From contig NZ_BMTD01000010.1 in NCBI RefSeq assembly GCF_014649495.1, positions 13,067-77,066 on the forward strand: a stretch of 64,000 nucleotides of DNA, written 5' to 3'. Positions 12,501-20,700 of this stretch are shown piece by piece (the first letter of the stretch is position 1; each line of letters begins with the position of its first letter). The notes below the pieces were generated by a model that saw only the letters and a list, made by a program, of their open reading frames with translations, searched no databases and was not told the origin of the DNA. This stretch comes from Streptomyces filipinensis (GTDB lineage: Bacteria; Actinomycetota; Actinomycetes; Streptomycetales; Streptomycetaceae). The position numbers were made by a program, and so were the translations under genes.

Positions 12501-13610
12501 GTCCGCTCCCAGAGCGCCGTCGTCCTCGGTCACGCGTCGGCCGAGGACGTGCTGCCCACCGCGCACTTCCTGGAGCTCGGCTTCGACTCGCTCACCGCGA
12601 TCGACCTGCGCCGGCGCCTGGCGGCCGCGACCGGTCTCCACCTGCCCGCCGGACTGGCCTTCGACCACCCCACGCCCGCCAGGCTCGCCAGACACCTGCT
12701 GACGCGGCTCCGGGGCGCCGGCCGCGGCACGGCGGAGGAGCGGCCCACCGACATGCTGGTGCAGCTCTACCGGCACGCGAGCGAGAACGGGACGGCCGCC
12801 GAGGCCATGGGCATGCTGATGGAGGCGGCCCGCTTCCGGCCCTCGTTCGAGCGGCCCGAGGAACTGGCCCAGCCGCCCGCCCCGGTACGGCTGTCGCAGG
12901 GCGACCGCCCTCTCGCGCTGATCTGCTTCGCGCCGTACGTCGTACCGGCCGGGGCGCACCAGTACGCGCGGTTCGCCACCCCCTTCCGCGACCGGCTGGA
13001 CCTGTGGGCGCTGGTCCACCCCGGCTACGAGAAGGGCGAGCCGGTCCCGTCCGACCTGGACGCCGTACTCCGGCTGCACGCGCGGACCGTACGGGAGTGC
13101 GCCGGCGGCAAGCCGGTCGTCCTGCTCGGCTACTCCTCGGGCGGCTGGATCGCCCACGGCGTGGCGGCCCACCTGGAGGCCATGGGCGAGCAGCCGGCGG
13201 CCGTGGTGATGGTCGACAGCTTCAGCCGAGAGGTCCCCTTCGACCACCAGGTGCTCAACGCGATGGCCCAGGCACAGTCGCAGCGCCTGGACTTCATGAG
13301 GTCCGGCGGCGAACAACTCACCGCGATGGGCCGCTACATGCGCCTGTTCGACGACTGGGCCGCGCCGGAGATCGCCGCGCCGACCCTGCTCGTACGGGCG
13401 AGCGAGCCGATGCCGGCCGGCGACACGGACGGCGACGGGCGCGCGGCACCGCCCGAGCACGTGGACACGATCGTCGAAGTGCCCGGAAACCACTACTCCA
13501 TGTTGGAGGACCACGCCGGCACCACCGCGGCGGCTGTGGACTCCTGGCTGGCCGGCGTCGTCACCGATCCGTCCGGCCCCGCCGCACCCGCGGACGCGAC
13601 GACCGCATGA
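3546..13610 (+). CDS. pteA5: Type I polyketide synthase, two modules plus thioesterase (filipin PteA5-like)
   Basis: 3354 residues. An N-terminal coiled-coil docking helix (about 1-35) leads into KS1 (active Cys in TACSSS near 209), AT1 (GHSVG near 645, HAFHS near 745, malonyl type), KR1 (TGGTGALGG near 1163) and ACP1 (LGFDSL near 1467). These are followed by KS2 (Cys near 1701), AT2 (GHSQG near 2160, GAGHS near 2261), KR2 (near 2703), ACP2 (near 3010) and TE (GYSSGG near 3195, GNHYS near 3318). AT2 lacks both the malonyl HAFH and methylmalonyl YASH motifs, which fits a larger alkylmalonyl extender and so the hexyl branch at C2 of filipin. Both KRs are A-type. The TE would release and cyclise the macrolactone. 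One TTA codon occurs at 5856-5858. An ATG at 3555 is an alternative start; neither start has an ideal ribosome site. Confidence 0.96.
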   Translation: MRRMSSNEDRLLEYLKRVTGDLRQVRERLREVEEKDQEPIAIVGMACRYPGGVRSPEDLWQLVAAGGDAVGEFPADRGWDVDGIYDPDPEATGKTYARRGGFLYEAGEFDPGFFGISPREAVAMDPQQRLLLETTWETFERAGIDAESVRGSRTGVFVGSGYQDYVNLLVGVGGESDGHLGTGNSASVMSGRIAYTFGLEGPAVTVDTACSSSLVALHWAIQALRGGECSMALAGGVQVMTTPTAFVEFSRQRGLAPDGRCKPFAAGADGTGWAEGVGMLLVERLSDARRNGHRVLAVVRGSAVNQDGASNGLTAPNGPAQQRVIRQALASAGLSPAQIDVVEAHGTGTRLGDPIEAQALLATYGRERPEGLPLWLGSLKSNIGHAQAAAGVGGIIKMVMAMRHGVLPRTLHVDEPTPHVDWSAGDVRLLTEAVDWPETDHPRRAAVSSFGVSGTNAHTIIEQAPPAQDEEPAGAPADGPLAWVLSARSDAALRAQAARLLPVARGQVRPQDVGLSLATTRAAMRHRAAVVGDSREELLLGLQDVAAGTPSARVLLGRPAGGKTGFLFSGQGSQRIGMGRELYAAFPAFAMAYDEVCAHLDAPVDVDAETLHRTGCTQPALFAVEVALFRLLESLGVRPDFVVGHSVGEIAAAHVAGALSLHDAAKLVSARAALMQALPTGGAMVAVQATEEEVLPRLTDGVSVAAVNGPSSVVVSGDETAALALAAAFAEQGRKTSRLKVSHAFHSPLMDPMLEEFAEVVGGLAFEKPRLPVVSNLTGQLVEAYTSEYWVRHVREAVRFADGVRTLHDLGVRTFIEIGPGGVLSGMAQGCLDDAVTVPMLRADRPERQALVTALAGLHTHGVAVDWSVFFAGAHQTDLPTYAFEHERYWVQAPEPAAAVDPVDAEFWDTVEREDLQALAETLDIGAEDAFSDVLPRLSSWRRQRREQSAVDDRHYRESWKRLGALAPAGLGGTWLVAVPEEENEQTAAVRTALTARGATLKTLVVGASSDRAGLAGELAGTGPVDGVLSLLVTGDPVLPTLMLVQALGDAGVDAPLWCLTSGAVAVSGSDAVRDARHAQVWGLGRTVALELPRRWGGLIDLPESVDERAAARLADVLGQALTGRWEEDQLAVRSSGVFARRLAHAPARAATRRWQPRGTVLVTGGTGALGGHVARWLARGGAGHLVLTSRRGANAPGAAALRDELEALGARVTLAACDVADRDAVAALLAEHTVTAVVHAAGVADAGLVDATTPDAFAAALAAKAGGAAHLDELLGDQELDAFVLFSSISGVWGSGGQAAYAAGNAYLDALARQRRDRGRTATAVSWGPWADGGMVEDGDDEERLRRRGLSAMTPASAITSLQRALDRDETLLTVADVDWSRFIVPFTLGRPSPLLGDLPEVRATLAQDVPGTGHGSGALDKSLAGLSHEDRARALVDLVRTHAAAVLGHRTAGAVDADRPFRDLGFDSLTAVELRNKINEATGLVLPTTLVFDHPTAADLADHLLAELTGGQDAKATAEAAAAVLDEPIAIIAMACRYPGGVRSPEDLWELVSTGRDAISRFPGNRGWDIEQLYHPDPDHPGTTYTTHGGFLYDADEFDPAVFGISPREAVAMDPQQRLLLETTWEAFERAGIAPDTMRSTATGVFVGSGYQDYTGRPLKVPDGVEGYLPSGNAASVISGRLSYTFGLQGPSVTVDTACSSSLTALHLAVQALRGGECSMALAGGVMVMAGPSAFTMSSRQRALSADGRCKAFSSSADGTGFAEGVGLVLVERLSDARRNGHQVLAVVRGSAVNQDGASNGLTAPSGKAQQQVIRQALANARLAPDEVDAVEAHGTGTRLGDPIEAQALLATYGKERSEGRPLWLGSLKSNIGHAQAAAGVGGVIKMVMAIRNGVLPRTLHVDEPTPDVDWSGGTVRLLTEQTAWPDQDRPRRAAVSSFGMSGTNVHTIIEQAPETAPATEGEQAPAARDATAARPLDVVPWALSAKTARALREQARRLLDHLDRTEGLSLPDIGRALLTTRTQLEQRAVVVGHDRHELRAGLAALAAGEPADSVVQGTAAACGKVAFVFPGHGSQWTEMARDLLETSPVFAEQARACAEAFTPYLDWPLLDVLRAEPGAPDVAEVEVAQPALFTVMVSLAALWRSHGVTPAAVVGHSQGEVAAAYVAGALTLDDAARIVALRSRSLTKLIGKGAMLAVAMPADRARARLEKYGDRLSVAAVNGPAALTVSGEPDAVDELLAELQAEGVRVRKVRGATGAGHSAQVEGLRPELLKLLAPVTPGAADVPFYSTVTGTVLDTTALDAAYWYRNARHTVEFERTVRTLLADGHGVFVECSPHPLLADAVQQIAEDAGADAVTGASLRRGHGGMDRFLRSVSELHVSGVHADLAVPFAGRPVRPVDLPTYAFQRQRYWLESADPVPAGTDPAEAGFWDLVENTDLPGLAAELGADDAALIGPALPVLSTWRRRSREKSTVDGWRYRVSFRRLTDHPAPGLDGLWLAVLPAGLANEQWAPCVVGVLGAHGAKVRVVELPVDCDRAQAAKRLVEELGGEQPAGVLSMLGLAPGCHPAHPTLSASLATTVTLVQALGDADVQAPLWCATRGAVSTGATDPVFDAAQAQLWGLGLVAALELPRRWGGLVDLPEKLDEHALRRLAGVLARHDEDQLAVRADGVYGRRMLRARPADAEPATPWQPRGTVLVTGGTGGVGRHLARWLAGAGAQHLVLTSRSGLDAPGARELHAELTALGAEVTIAACDIADRDALARLLAGIESRHPLTAVLHAAGTARSSMLADAGLDEFAESAAAKVTGALHLDALLAGRELDAFVLFASGAGVWGSGGQASYASANAFLDALALRRRARGLTATSVAWGGWAGGGMVDEAVQERGERRGLGVMAPELAISALRQAVEHDEAAITVAPIDWEKFLPAFTVGRPSPLLADLPDVQRLLEAEQAAGEETGTGAALATELASLAPAEQEERLLEHVRSQSAVVLGHASAEDVLPTAHFLELGFDSLTAIDLRRRLAAATGLHLPAGLAFDHPTPARLARHLLTRLRGAGRGTAEERPTDMLVQLYRHASENGTAAEAMGMLMEAARFRPSFERPEELAQPPAPVRLSQGDRPLALICFAPYVVPAGAHQYARFATPFRDRLDLWALVHPGYEKGEPVPSDLDAVLRLHARTVRECAGGKPVVLLGYSSGGWIAHGVAAHLEAMGEQPAAVVMVDSFSREVPFDHQVLNAMAQAQSQRLDFMRSGGEQLTAMGRYMRLFDDWAAPEIAAPTLLVRASEPMPAGDTDGDGRAAPPEHVDTIVEVPGNHYSMLEDHAGTTAAAVDSWLAGVVTDPSGPAAPADATTA

Positions 13611-13670
13611 CCGGCCCGCGACCACCGCGGCCACCCCGGAACCAGACAGAGCAGATGTGGGAGAGAAATC

Positions 13671-14921
13671 ATGACCAAGGCTCTCTACGAGATAGGCGAG
13701 ACCCCGCCGCTCGGTGAGGTACCGCCGCAGATGTACGCCTCGGTGATCCGCCAGAACCGCTTCGGAGAGCCGAAGCAGGCGTTCCGTACCGAGGTCGTCG
13801 ACACCCCCGCGGTCGGCCGGGGCCAGGTGCTGGTCTATGTGATGGCAGCCGGCATCAACTACAACAACGTGTGGTCCTCGCTGGGCCAGCCGGTCGACGT
13901 CATCGGGATGCGGCAGCGCCAGGGCCAGCCTGAGGACTTCCACATCGGAGGCTCGGAGGCCTCCGGCGTGGTGTGGGCCGTCGGCGAAGGCGTCCGCAAC
14001 GTCAAGGTGGGTGACCACGTGCTGCTCACCAGCGGCCAGTGGGACGAGACCGCCGAGGACATCCGGCTGGGCAGGGACCCCCTGGTCTCGGAGAGCATCA
14101 AGGCCTGGGGGTACGAGACCAACTACGGCTCCTTCGCCCAGTTCTGCCGCGTCGACGAGTACCAGTGCCACCCCAAGCCCGCCCATCTGTCGTGGGAGGA
14201 ATCGGCGGCCTTCCTGCTCACCGGGCCCACCGCCTACCGGCAGCTGTTCGGCTGGCAGGGCAACACGGTACGCCCCGGCGACCCCGTGCTGATCTGGGGC
14301 GGCGCGGGCGGCCTCGGCTCGATGGCCATCCAGCTCGTCAGGCTGGCCGGCGGCGTCCCGATCGCCGTGGTCTCCAGCGAGGACCGCTCCGAGTACTGCC
14401 GCCGCCTCGGGGCGGCGGGCACCATCAACCGCCGCGACTTCGACCACTGGGGCCGGCTGCCCGACGTCGGGGACGCCGAGGCCTCGGCGCGGTTCCTGCG
14501 CGGAGCCCGCGGGGTCGGCAAGAAGATCTGGGAGATCCTCGGTGAGCGCAGGTCCCCGCGGATCGTGCTTGAGCACAGCGGCCAGGACACCCTGCCCACC
14601 TCCATGTACCTGTGCGACAACGCCGGCATGGTGGTGATCTGCGGTGGCACCTCCGGCTACAACGGGGACGTCGACCTGCGCCACCTGTGGATGCGCTCCA
14701 AGCGCCTCCAGGGCTCGCACTACGCCGGCACCCGCGAGTGCCGCGAGGTCATCGAGCTCGTCGGCGCCGGCAAGCTCGACCCCTGCCTGTCCGCCTGCGA
14801 CGGCTTCCAGGACATCGGGCGCATGCACCAGATGATGCACGACAACGTGCACCCCTCCGGGAACATGGCCGTCCTCGTGAACGCGCCCCGGCGCGGCGAG
14901 ACCGCGCTCGCCGCCGCCTGA
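13671..14921 (+). CDS. pteB: Crotonyl-CoA carboxylase/reductase, alkylmalonyl-CoA supply
   Basis: 416 residues, MDR-superfamily reductase of the CCR group. These enzymes reductively carboxylate 2-enoyl-CoA with NADPH and CO2; in the filipin pathway the expected substrate is 2-octenoyl-CoA, giving hexylmalonyl-CoA for the last PKS module. The nucleotide-binding loop is WGGAGGLGSM. Of the CO2-pocket residues described for CCRs, the Asn (INYNNVW), Glu (GYETN) and His (GSHYAG) are present, but the Phe before Glu is Tyr. It is somewhat shorter than the usual 440-450 residues, with a reduced N-terminus. The start has GGGAGA upstream. It lies 60 bp after the PKS stop and 47 bp before the first P450, so it is probably in the same transcript. 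CCR class is firm; chain-length preference is inferred. Confidence 0.92.
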   Translation: MTKALYEIGETPPLGEVPPQMYASVIRQNRFGEPKQAFRTEVVDTPAVGRGQVLVYVMAAGINYNNVWSSLGQPVDVIGMRQRQGQPEDFHIGGSEASGVVWAVGEGVRNVKVGDHVLLTSGQWDETAEDIRLGRDPLVSESIKAWGYETNYGSFAQFCRVDEYQCHPKPAHLSWEESAAFLLTGPTAYRQLFGWQGNTVRPGDPVLIWGGAGGLGSMAIQLVRLAGGVPIAVVSSEDRSEYCRRLGAAGTINRRDFDHWGRLPDVGDAEASARFLRGARGVGKKIWEILGERRSPRIVLEHSGQDTLPTSMYLCDNAGMVVICGGTSGYNGDVDLRHLWMRSKRLQGSHYAGTRECREVIELVGAGKLDPCLSACDGFQDIGRMHQMMHDNVHPSGNMAVLVNAPRRGETALAAA

Positions 14922-14968
14922 CCGTCCCGGTCGTACGACCCCCCCACCCACAAGCTCCAAGGAGAGCC

Positions 14969-16168
14969 ATGCCCGAGCCCACCGCCGCCGCGCCCGCCGT
15001 CCCCAAGGCCCGTAGCTGCCCGTTCCTGCCGCCGGACGGCATCGCCGACGTCCGGGCGGCCGCCCCGGTGACCCGGGCGACCTTCACCAGCGGCCACGAG
15101 GCGTGGCTGGTGACCGGCTACGAGGAGGTGCGCGCGCTGCTGCGCGACCCCTCGTTCAGCGTCCAGGTGCCCCACGCGCTGCACACCCAGGACGGTGTCG
15201 TCACCCAGAAACCCGGCCGTGGCAGCCTGCTGTGGCAGGACGAGCCGGAGCACACGTCGGACCGCAAGCTGCTCGCCAGGGAGTTCACCGTCCGGCGCAT
15301 GCAGGCGCTCCGGCCGAACATCCAGCGCATCGTCGACGAGCACCTCGACGCCATCGAGGCGGGGGGTGGTCCGGTCGACCTGGTGAAGACCTTCGCCAAC
15401 CCGGTGCCCTCCATGGTGATTTCCGACCTGTTCGGCGTCCCGGTCGAGCGCCGGGCGGAGTTCCAGGAGATCGCCGAGGCGATGATGCGGGTCGACCAGG
15501 ACGCCGCCGCCACCGAGGCCGCCGGCATGCGCCTGGGCGGACTGCTCTACCAGCTCGTCCAGGAGCGCCGGGCCGAGCCCGGGGACGACCTGATCTCGGC
15601 GCTGATCACCACCGAGGACCCCGACGGCGTCGTCGACGACATGTTCCTCATGAACGCGGCCGGCACCCTGCTGATCGCGGCCCACGACACGACCGCCTGC
15701 ATGATCGGCCTCGGTGCGGCGCTGCTCCTCGACCGCCCCGACCAGCTGGCCCTGCTGCGCGAGGACCCGTCGCTGGTCGGCAACGCGGTCGAGGAGCTGC
15801 TGCGCTACCTCACCATCGGCCAGTTCGGCGGCGAGCGCGTCGCCACCCGGGACGTGGAGCTCGGTGGTGTGCGCATCGCCAAGGGCGAGCAGGTCGTCGC
15901 GCACGTCCTCGCCGCCGACTTCGACCCCGCCTTCGTCCAGGAGCCGGAGCGCTTCGACATCACCCGCCGCCCCGCCCCGCACCTGGCCTTCGGCTTCGGC
16001 GCCCACCAGTGCATCGGCCAGCAACTCGCCCGCATCGAGCTGCAGATCGTCTTCGAGACCCTCTTCCGCCGCTTCCCGACCCTGCGCCTGGCCAAGCCCG
16101 TCGAGGAGCTCCGCTTCCGCACCGACATGGTCTTCTACGGCGTGCACGAGCTGCCCGTCACCTGGTGA
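14969..16168 (+). CDS. pteC: Cytochrome P450, CYP105P1-like filipin C26 hydroxylase
   Basis: 399 residues, the same length as S. avermitilis CYP105P1, and near-identical along the parts I recall (for example PHALHTQDGVV and QFGGERVATRDVEL). CYP105P1 hydroxylates filipin I at C26. The heme loop is FGFGAHQCIG, the K-helix ExxR is EELLR, and the I-helix reads AAHDTT rather than AGxxT. His72, reported as an alternative heme ligand in ligand-free CYP105P1, is conserved. The ATG follows an AAGGAGA ribosome site. It sits in the pteB-C-D-E run, with its electron donor probably PteE. Assignment as the C26 enzyme rests on remembered sequence similarity. Confidence 0.95.
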   Translation: MPEPTAAAPAVPKARSCPFLPPDGIADVRAAAPVTRATFTSGHEAWLVTGYEEVRALLRDPSFSVQVPHALHTQDGVVTQKPGRGSLLWQDEPEHTSDRKLLAREFTVRRMQALRPNIQRIVDEHLDAIEAGGGPVDLVKTFANPVPSMVISDLFGVPVERRAEFQEIAEAMMRVDQDAAATEAAGMRLGGLLYQLVQERRAEPGDDLISALITTEDPDGVVDDMFLMNAAGTLLIAAHDTTACMIGLGAALLLDRPDQLALLREDPSLVGNAVEELLRYLTIGQFGGERVATRDVELGGVRIAKGEQVVAHVLAADFDPAFVQEPERFDITRRPAPHLAFGFGAHQCIGQQLARIELQIVFETLFRRFPTLRLAKPVEELRFRTDMVFYGVHELPVTW

Positions 16169-16223
16169 CCCGGCCTCACATCTCGACGCACGCCCGCACC
16201 GCCCCTTGCTCGAAAGGCACCAC

Positions 16224-17438
16224 ATGACCGACACCGACATCCGCCTCACGGGAACGCCGACCCGCTCCTTCCCCCAGGACAGGACCTGCCCGTACCAGCC
16301 GCCGAAGGCCTATGCCGACTGGCGGGGCGAGAGCCCGCTGAGCCGGGTCACGCTGTTCGACGGCCGGCCGGCGTGGCTGATCACCGGGCACGCCGAGGGA
16401 CGGGCGCTGCTCGTCGATCCCCGGCTGTCCTCGGACTGGGGTCATCCGGTCTTCCCCGTCGTCGTCCAGCGCACCGAGGGACGCGGCGGGCTCGCGTTCC
16501 CGCTGATCGGCGTCGACGACCCGCTGCACGCCCGGCAGCGGCGCATGCTGATCCCCAGCTTCGGCGTCAAGCGCATGAACGCCATCCGTCCCTCGCTGCA
16601 GAGCCTCGTCGACCGGCTCCTGGACGACATGCTGGCGAAGGGGCCGGTCGCAGACCTGGTGTCGGCCTTCGCGCTGCCCGTGCCCTCCATGGCGATCTGT
16701 GAGCTCCTCGGCGTCCCGTACGGCGACCACGACTTCTTCGAGGAGTGCTCCCGCAACTTCGTGGGCGCCGCGACGTCGGCGGAGGCCGACGCGGCCTTCG
16801 GCGAGCTGTACAAGTACCTGCACGGCCTGGTCATGAAGAAGCAGGCCGAGCCCGGGGACGGCCTGCTGGACGAGCTGATCGCACGCCAGTTGGAGGAGGG
16901 CGAGCTGGACCACAACGAGGTGGTCATGATCGCGCTGGTCCTGCTGGTGGCCGGCCACGAGACCACCGTCAACGCGATCGCCCTCGGGGCCCTCACGCTC
17001 ATGCAGCACCCCGAGCAGATCGACGTGCTGCTGCAGGACCCCGGTGCGATCTCCGGGGTGGTCGAGGAGCTCCTGAGGTTCACCTCCGTCTCCGACTACA
17101 TGGTCCGGCTGGCCAAGGAGGACATCGAGGTCGGCGGCGAGACCATCAGGGCCGGGGACGCGGTGCTGGTCTCCATCACGCTGATGAACCGCGACGCCAG
17201 GGCGTACGAGAACCCCGACGTCTTCGACGCCCGGCGCAACGCACGTCACCACGTCGGCTTCGGCCACGGCATCCATCAGTGCCTGGGGCAGAACCTCGCC
17301 CGCGCCGAGCTGGAGATCGCCCTGGGCACGCTCTTCGCCCGCATCCCGGGCCTGCGGCTGGCCGTACCCCTGGACGAGGTGCCCATCAAGGCCGGCCACG
17401 ACGCCCAGGGCCCGGTCGAGCTCCCCGTCACCTGGTGA
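16224..17438 (+). CDS. pteD: Cytochrome P450, CYP105D6-like filipin C1' hydroxylase
   Basis: 404 residues. Standard P450 landmarks are present: I-helix VAGHETT, K-helix EELLRF, and heme-binding FGHGIHQCLG with the proximal Cys. Gene order (CCR, P450, P450, ferredoxin) is that of the filipin cluster, where the second P450, CYP105D6, hydroxylates the side chain at C1' to give filipin III. The start is preceded by GAAAGG with 6 bp spacing. The gene lies 55 bp after pteC and 44 bp before the ferredoxin. P450 class is certain; the C1' role comes from synteny. Confidence 0.93.
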   Translation: MTDTDIRLTGTPTRSFPQDRTCPYQPPKAYADWRGESPLSRVTLFDGRPAWLITGHAEGRALLVDPRLSSDWGHPVFPVVVQRTEGRGGLAFPLIGVDDPLHARQRRMLIPSFGVKRMNAIRPSLQSLVDRLLDDMLAKGPVADLVSAFALPVPSMAICELLGVPYGDHDFFEECSRNFVGAATSAEADAAFGELYKYLHGLVMKKQAEPGDGLLDELIARQLEEGELDHNEVVMIALVLLVAGHETTVNAIALGALTLMQHPEQIDVLLQDPGAISGVVEELLRFTSVSDYMVRLAKEDIEVGGETIRAGDAVLVSITLMNRDARAYENPDVFDARRNARHHVGFGHGIHQCLGQNLARAELEIALGTLFARIPGLRLAVPLDEVPIKAGHDAQGPVELPVTW

Positions 17439-17482
17439 CGGCCCGGCCGGACGGAACGGAAGAAAGGGTGGCGGGCCACGCC

Positions 17483-17677
17483 ATGCGCATCACCATCGAC
17501 CGCGACCGGTGCATCGGCTCCGGCCAGTGCGTCATGACCGCACCCGGCGTCTTCACGCAGGACGACGACGCGCTGGTCGCCCTGGTCCCGGGGCGTGAGG
17601 ACGGGGCGGGGGACCAGCGCGTGCGCGACGTCCCCATGGCCTGTCCGGTCCAGGCGGTCGCGGTCTTCGAGGACTGA
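17483..17677 (+). CDS. pteE: [3Fe-4S] ferredoxin for the filipin P450s
   Basis: 64 residues, small bacterial ferredoxin (MRITIDRDRCIGSGQC, then ACPVQA). Three cysteines in the C-x5-C...CP pattern, with the usual extra cysteine absent, point to a [3Fe-4S] cluster, as in other CYP105 redox partners. It lies directly after the two P450 genes and most likely feeds them electrons; no reductase is encoded nearby. An in-frame GTG at 17468 has a GGAAG upstream at better spacing, which would add five residues, so the exact start is uncertain. Confidence 0.92.
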   Translation: MRITIDRDRCIGSGQCVMTAPGVFTQDDDALVALVPGREDGAGDQRVRDVPMACPVQAVAVFED

Positions 17678-17725
17678 CCGGCAGCGGACGAGCCGACGGA
17701 CGGGCAGGGCGTGGCTCCACCCCGC

Positions 17726-20700
17726 TCATCGACCCGAGCCGGGCCCGTCCCGTCCTGGGCCCCGGTCCCTGACCGGGTCGTCGGCACCGTGGCCCAGCAG
17801 TTCGTGGAGCAGCGGGGTCGCGGGCAGTGCCGGGTGGAGGTACACGCGCTCACGGCGTTGTTCGACAGCGGCCAGCAGCGTCTGGAAGGTGGTTCTCGCC
17901 TCCTCGATGCGTCCGCCGTGATGTTGCGCCTGGCCCAACAGGCCCAGGTGGAGCGGGTGGCGCAGGTACGTCCTGGACTGGCCCAGTTCGGCCAGTGAGG
18001 TGTGGACGAGGGCGAGGCCCTCGTCCTGGTCCCCGGCGTGCGCCAGGCCCCACCCCTTGACGACGCCCAGCATCGCCTTCCAGTACAGGAGTCCGTGTTC
18101 GCCCGCGACGCGGACGCCCTCGTCGCTCGAAGAGAGCGCGGTGCGGGTGTCACCCTCCCAGGCCGCCACGACCCCGTCGACGTACAGCGCGAAGGAGCGG
18201 TCGGACGGTCTGCTGTCGTACTCGGTGAGGCTCAACAGCTCACGCCGGCGCGCGCGGGCCGTCTTCCGGTGTCCCAGGAGCCAGTGGGTGAAGGTGTCGT
18301 AGGAGCGGCAGGAGACGCGCGGGTCGTGCTGGAAGGTACGGGCCAGCACGTGACCCTCGTCGGCGAAACGATCCGCCATGCCGACGGCGCGCTCCAGTTC
18401 GGCGAGCGCCTGCGGCAGCATTCCGCGCACGTGCAACACGATGCCTTCGCCGTACGCCGCACCGAGCGCCGCCACGGGCTCCCGGGTCTGCCGCGAGATG
18501 TCCCGCAGCAGGCCGGAGAACTGCCGTGAGGCGTCGTAGCGGCCGGTGACCAGGTCTGCCGCGCACAGCGCCCAGAGCACCGACGGGTCCTCGGGGGCAT
18601 GCGTGGCCGTGCTGAGGGCGCGACCGCGCGTCAGTGCCGCCTCGGCCTCGGGGTGCCCGTAGCCGCGCGTGGTGGCGAGTACCTGGCCGAGCTGGATGTG
18701 CAGCGTCTGTTCCAGGCTCACCGTGGCGGAGTCGTCCGGCGGCAGGAAGCCGATCAGGTGTACCGCGCGGCGCAGCCAGATCTCGACCTGTTCGTACGCC
18801 ATGGACTGCTCGGCGTGTTCGGCGGCGAGCAGCAGCCGGGGCAGCACCTCGGCGGCGCGCAGTGCGCTCTTGGCGTGCCAGCTGTGGTGTGCGACCCGCT
18901 CGACCTCCTCGTCCCCCACCTGTCCGCGCCGGCGTGCGCACAGGGCGTCGGCGACCCTGGCGTGCAACCGGTGGCGGTCCTCACGGGGGAGCTCGTCGAC
19001 GAGCGTCTCCTGGACCAGCGCGTGAGCGAAGTGCAGCCGCCCCGGGTGGTGCGGGTCCTCCCCGAGCAGGCCGGCACGGATGGCCGACTCAAGGCCCACG
19101 ATGACCGGTTCGTCGTGCGTGGCGGTCCGGTGCAACAGGTCGGTGTCCACCTCGGCGCCGATGACGGCGCACAGCCGGAGCACCCGCAGGACCGGCTCGG
19201 GCAGTGCGGCGAACCGCTGGTGCAGCGCCTCACGTACGCCGGTGGGAATGTGAGCCAGCAGCGCGTCGACCGCGTCCGGGCGATGGAGCTTGCGCGCGTC
19301 GCCCACGAGGGAGAGGAGCTGCATGACGAAGTACGGGTTGCCCTCGCTGCGCCGGTGCAGCACCTCGACGACCTTCGGGTCCACCCCGGACCCCGCGTGT
19401 GCTTCGACGAGGGCGCCGACGGCCTGCCGGGAGAGCCCGCGGAGCCGCAGCGTCTCGGTCCTGGGGCCGCGGAGCACGTCGGAGACCATCCGGCGCAGCG
19501 TCGCGTCCGACTCGGCCTCGAACTCCCGGGCGGTGAGCACGATGCCCAGCGGATGCCCCTGGCAGCGGGTGCTCAGCAGCCTGAGCAGGTCGAGGGAGGC
19601 GGTGTCCGCCCATTGCAGGTCTTCGAGGAGCAGCACGAGCGGGTGTCGCCCGGCGAGGGTGAGCAGTACCTCGCAGACCGCGTCGTGGGCGAGGAAGCGG
19701 GCCTGGCTCCAGTCGGAAGCCCATCTCGGGCCCCCGGTCCGGTCCGCCGACCGCTCGGGCATCAGCGGGGCGAGCAGGGCGCCGAACGGTTCCGTCGCCT
19801 CGCGAAAGGCATCCGGCCGGGTGGCGGACAGCCGGCGCAGGATCTGGGTCCACAGCCAGTACGCGGGGACGCCCTCGCCGGGGAAGCAGTGGCTCCAGAC
19901 CACGTCCAGACGGGAGCCCTTCTCCTGCGTGTCCATGCTCTCCAGACGGGCGGCGAGTTCGAGCAGCAGGCGGGTCTTTCCGACGCCCGGAGGGCCGAGG
20001 ACGCCGGCCACATGGCCGTGGCCCACGACCGCGCTCGCGGCAGCGGTGGTCAGGCGGTCGAGCTCCTGGCTGCGGCCGGTGAACGGCGAAGGGGCAGCCG
20101 TCCACCCCGACTCGAACTTCTGCGATCCGCCCGCCGGTTCCTGTTCCGGCCCCGGCAGCGGCCGCCACCGGTCCGTCCCGGCCTGCGTGCCGGTGCCGTC
20201 CGTCCGCCCGCCCGGCGGCCCCTCGGTGCGCGCCTCCGGGCGCGCGTCGGCCCCCATGATCCCCTCGCGTCCGACGGCCGCGACGGCGTCGACCGTCCCG
20301 TCGGCGTCACCGGTGGCCACCGCCCGGCCGTCCCCCCGCGGCGTGACGGCCGTCCTGCCGTCCCCGGAGCCCTCGAAGCCCGCGGACTGCGGTACTCCGT
20401 CGTCGCCCGTCTCCTTCCTCACGAGCAGGACAGGTGACGCTCCGGTGGACTCGAGCGGTGCGGCGGAGAGTGTCTTCGCGGGGGCGCTCGCTCCCGGCTC
20501 CTGGCGCAGGATCGCGTCTCTGACCCGGCGTAGCTCGGCTGCGGTGTCCACACCGAACTCCTCGACCAGATGACTGCGCGTCCGCTCGTACACCTCAAGC
20601 GCCTCGGCCTGCCGCCCGAGCCGGGACAGTGCCGTCATGAGGTGGCCGACCAGCCGCTCGCGCGTCGGATGACGGCGCGCCTCCCCGTCCAGATCGGCGG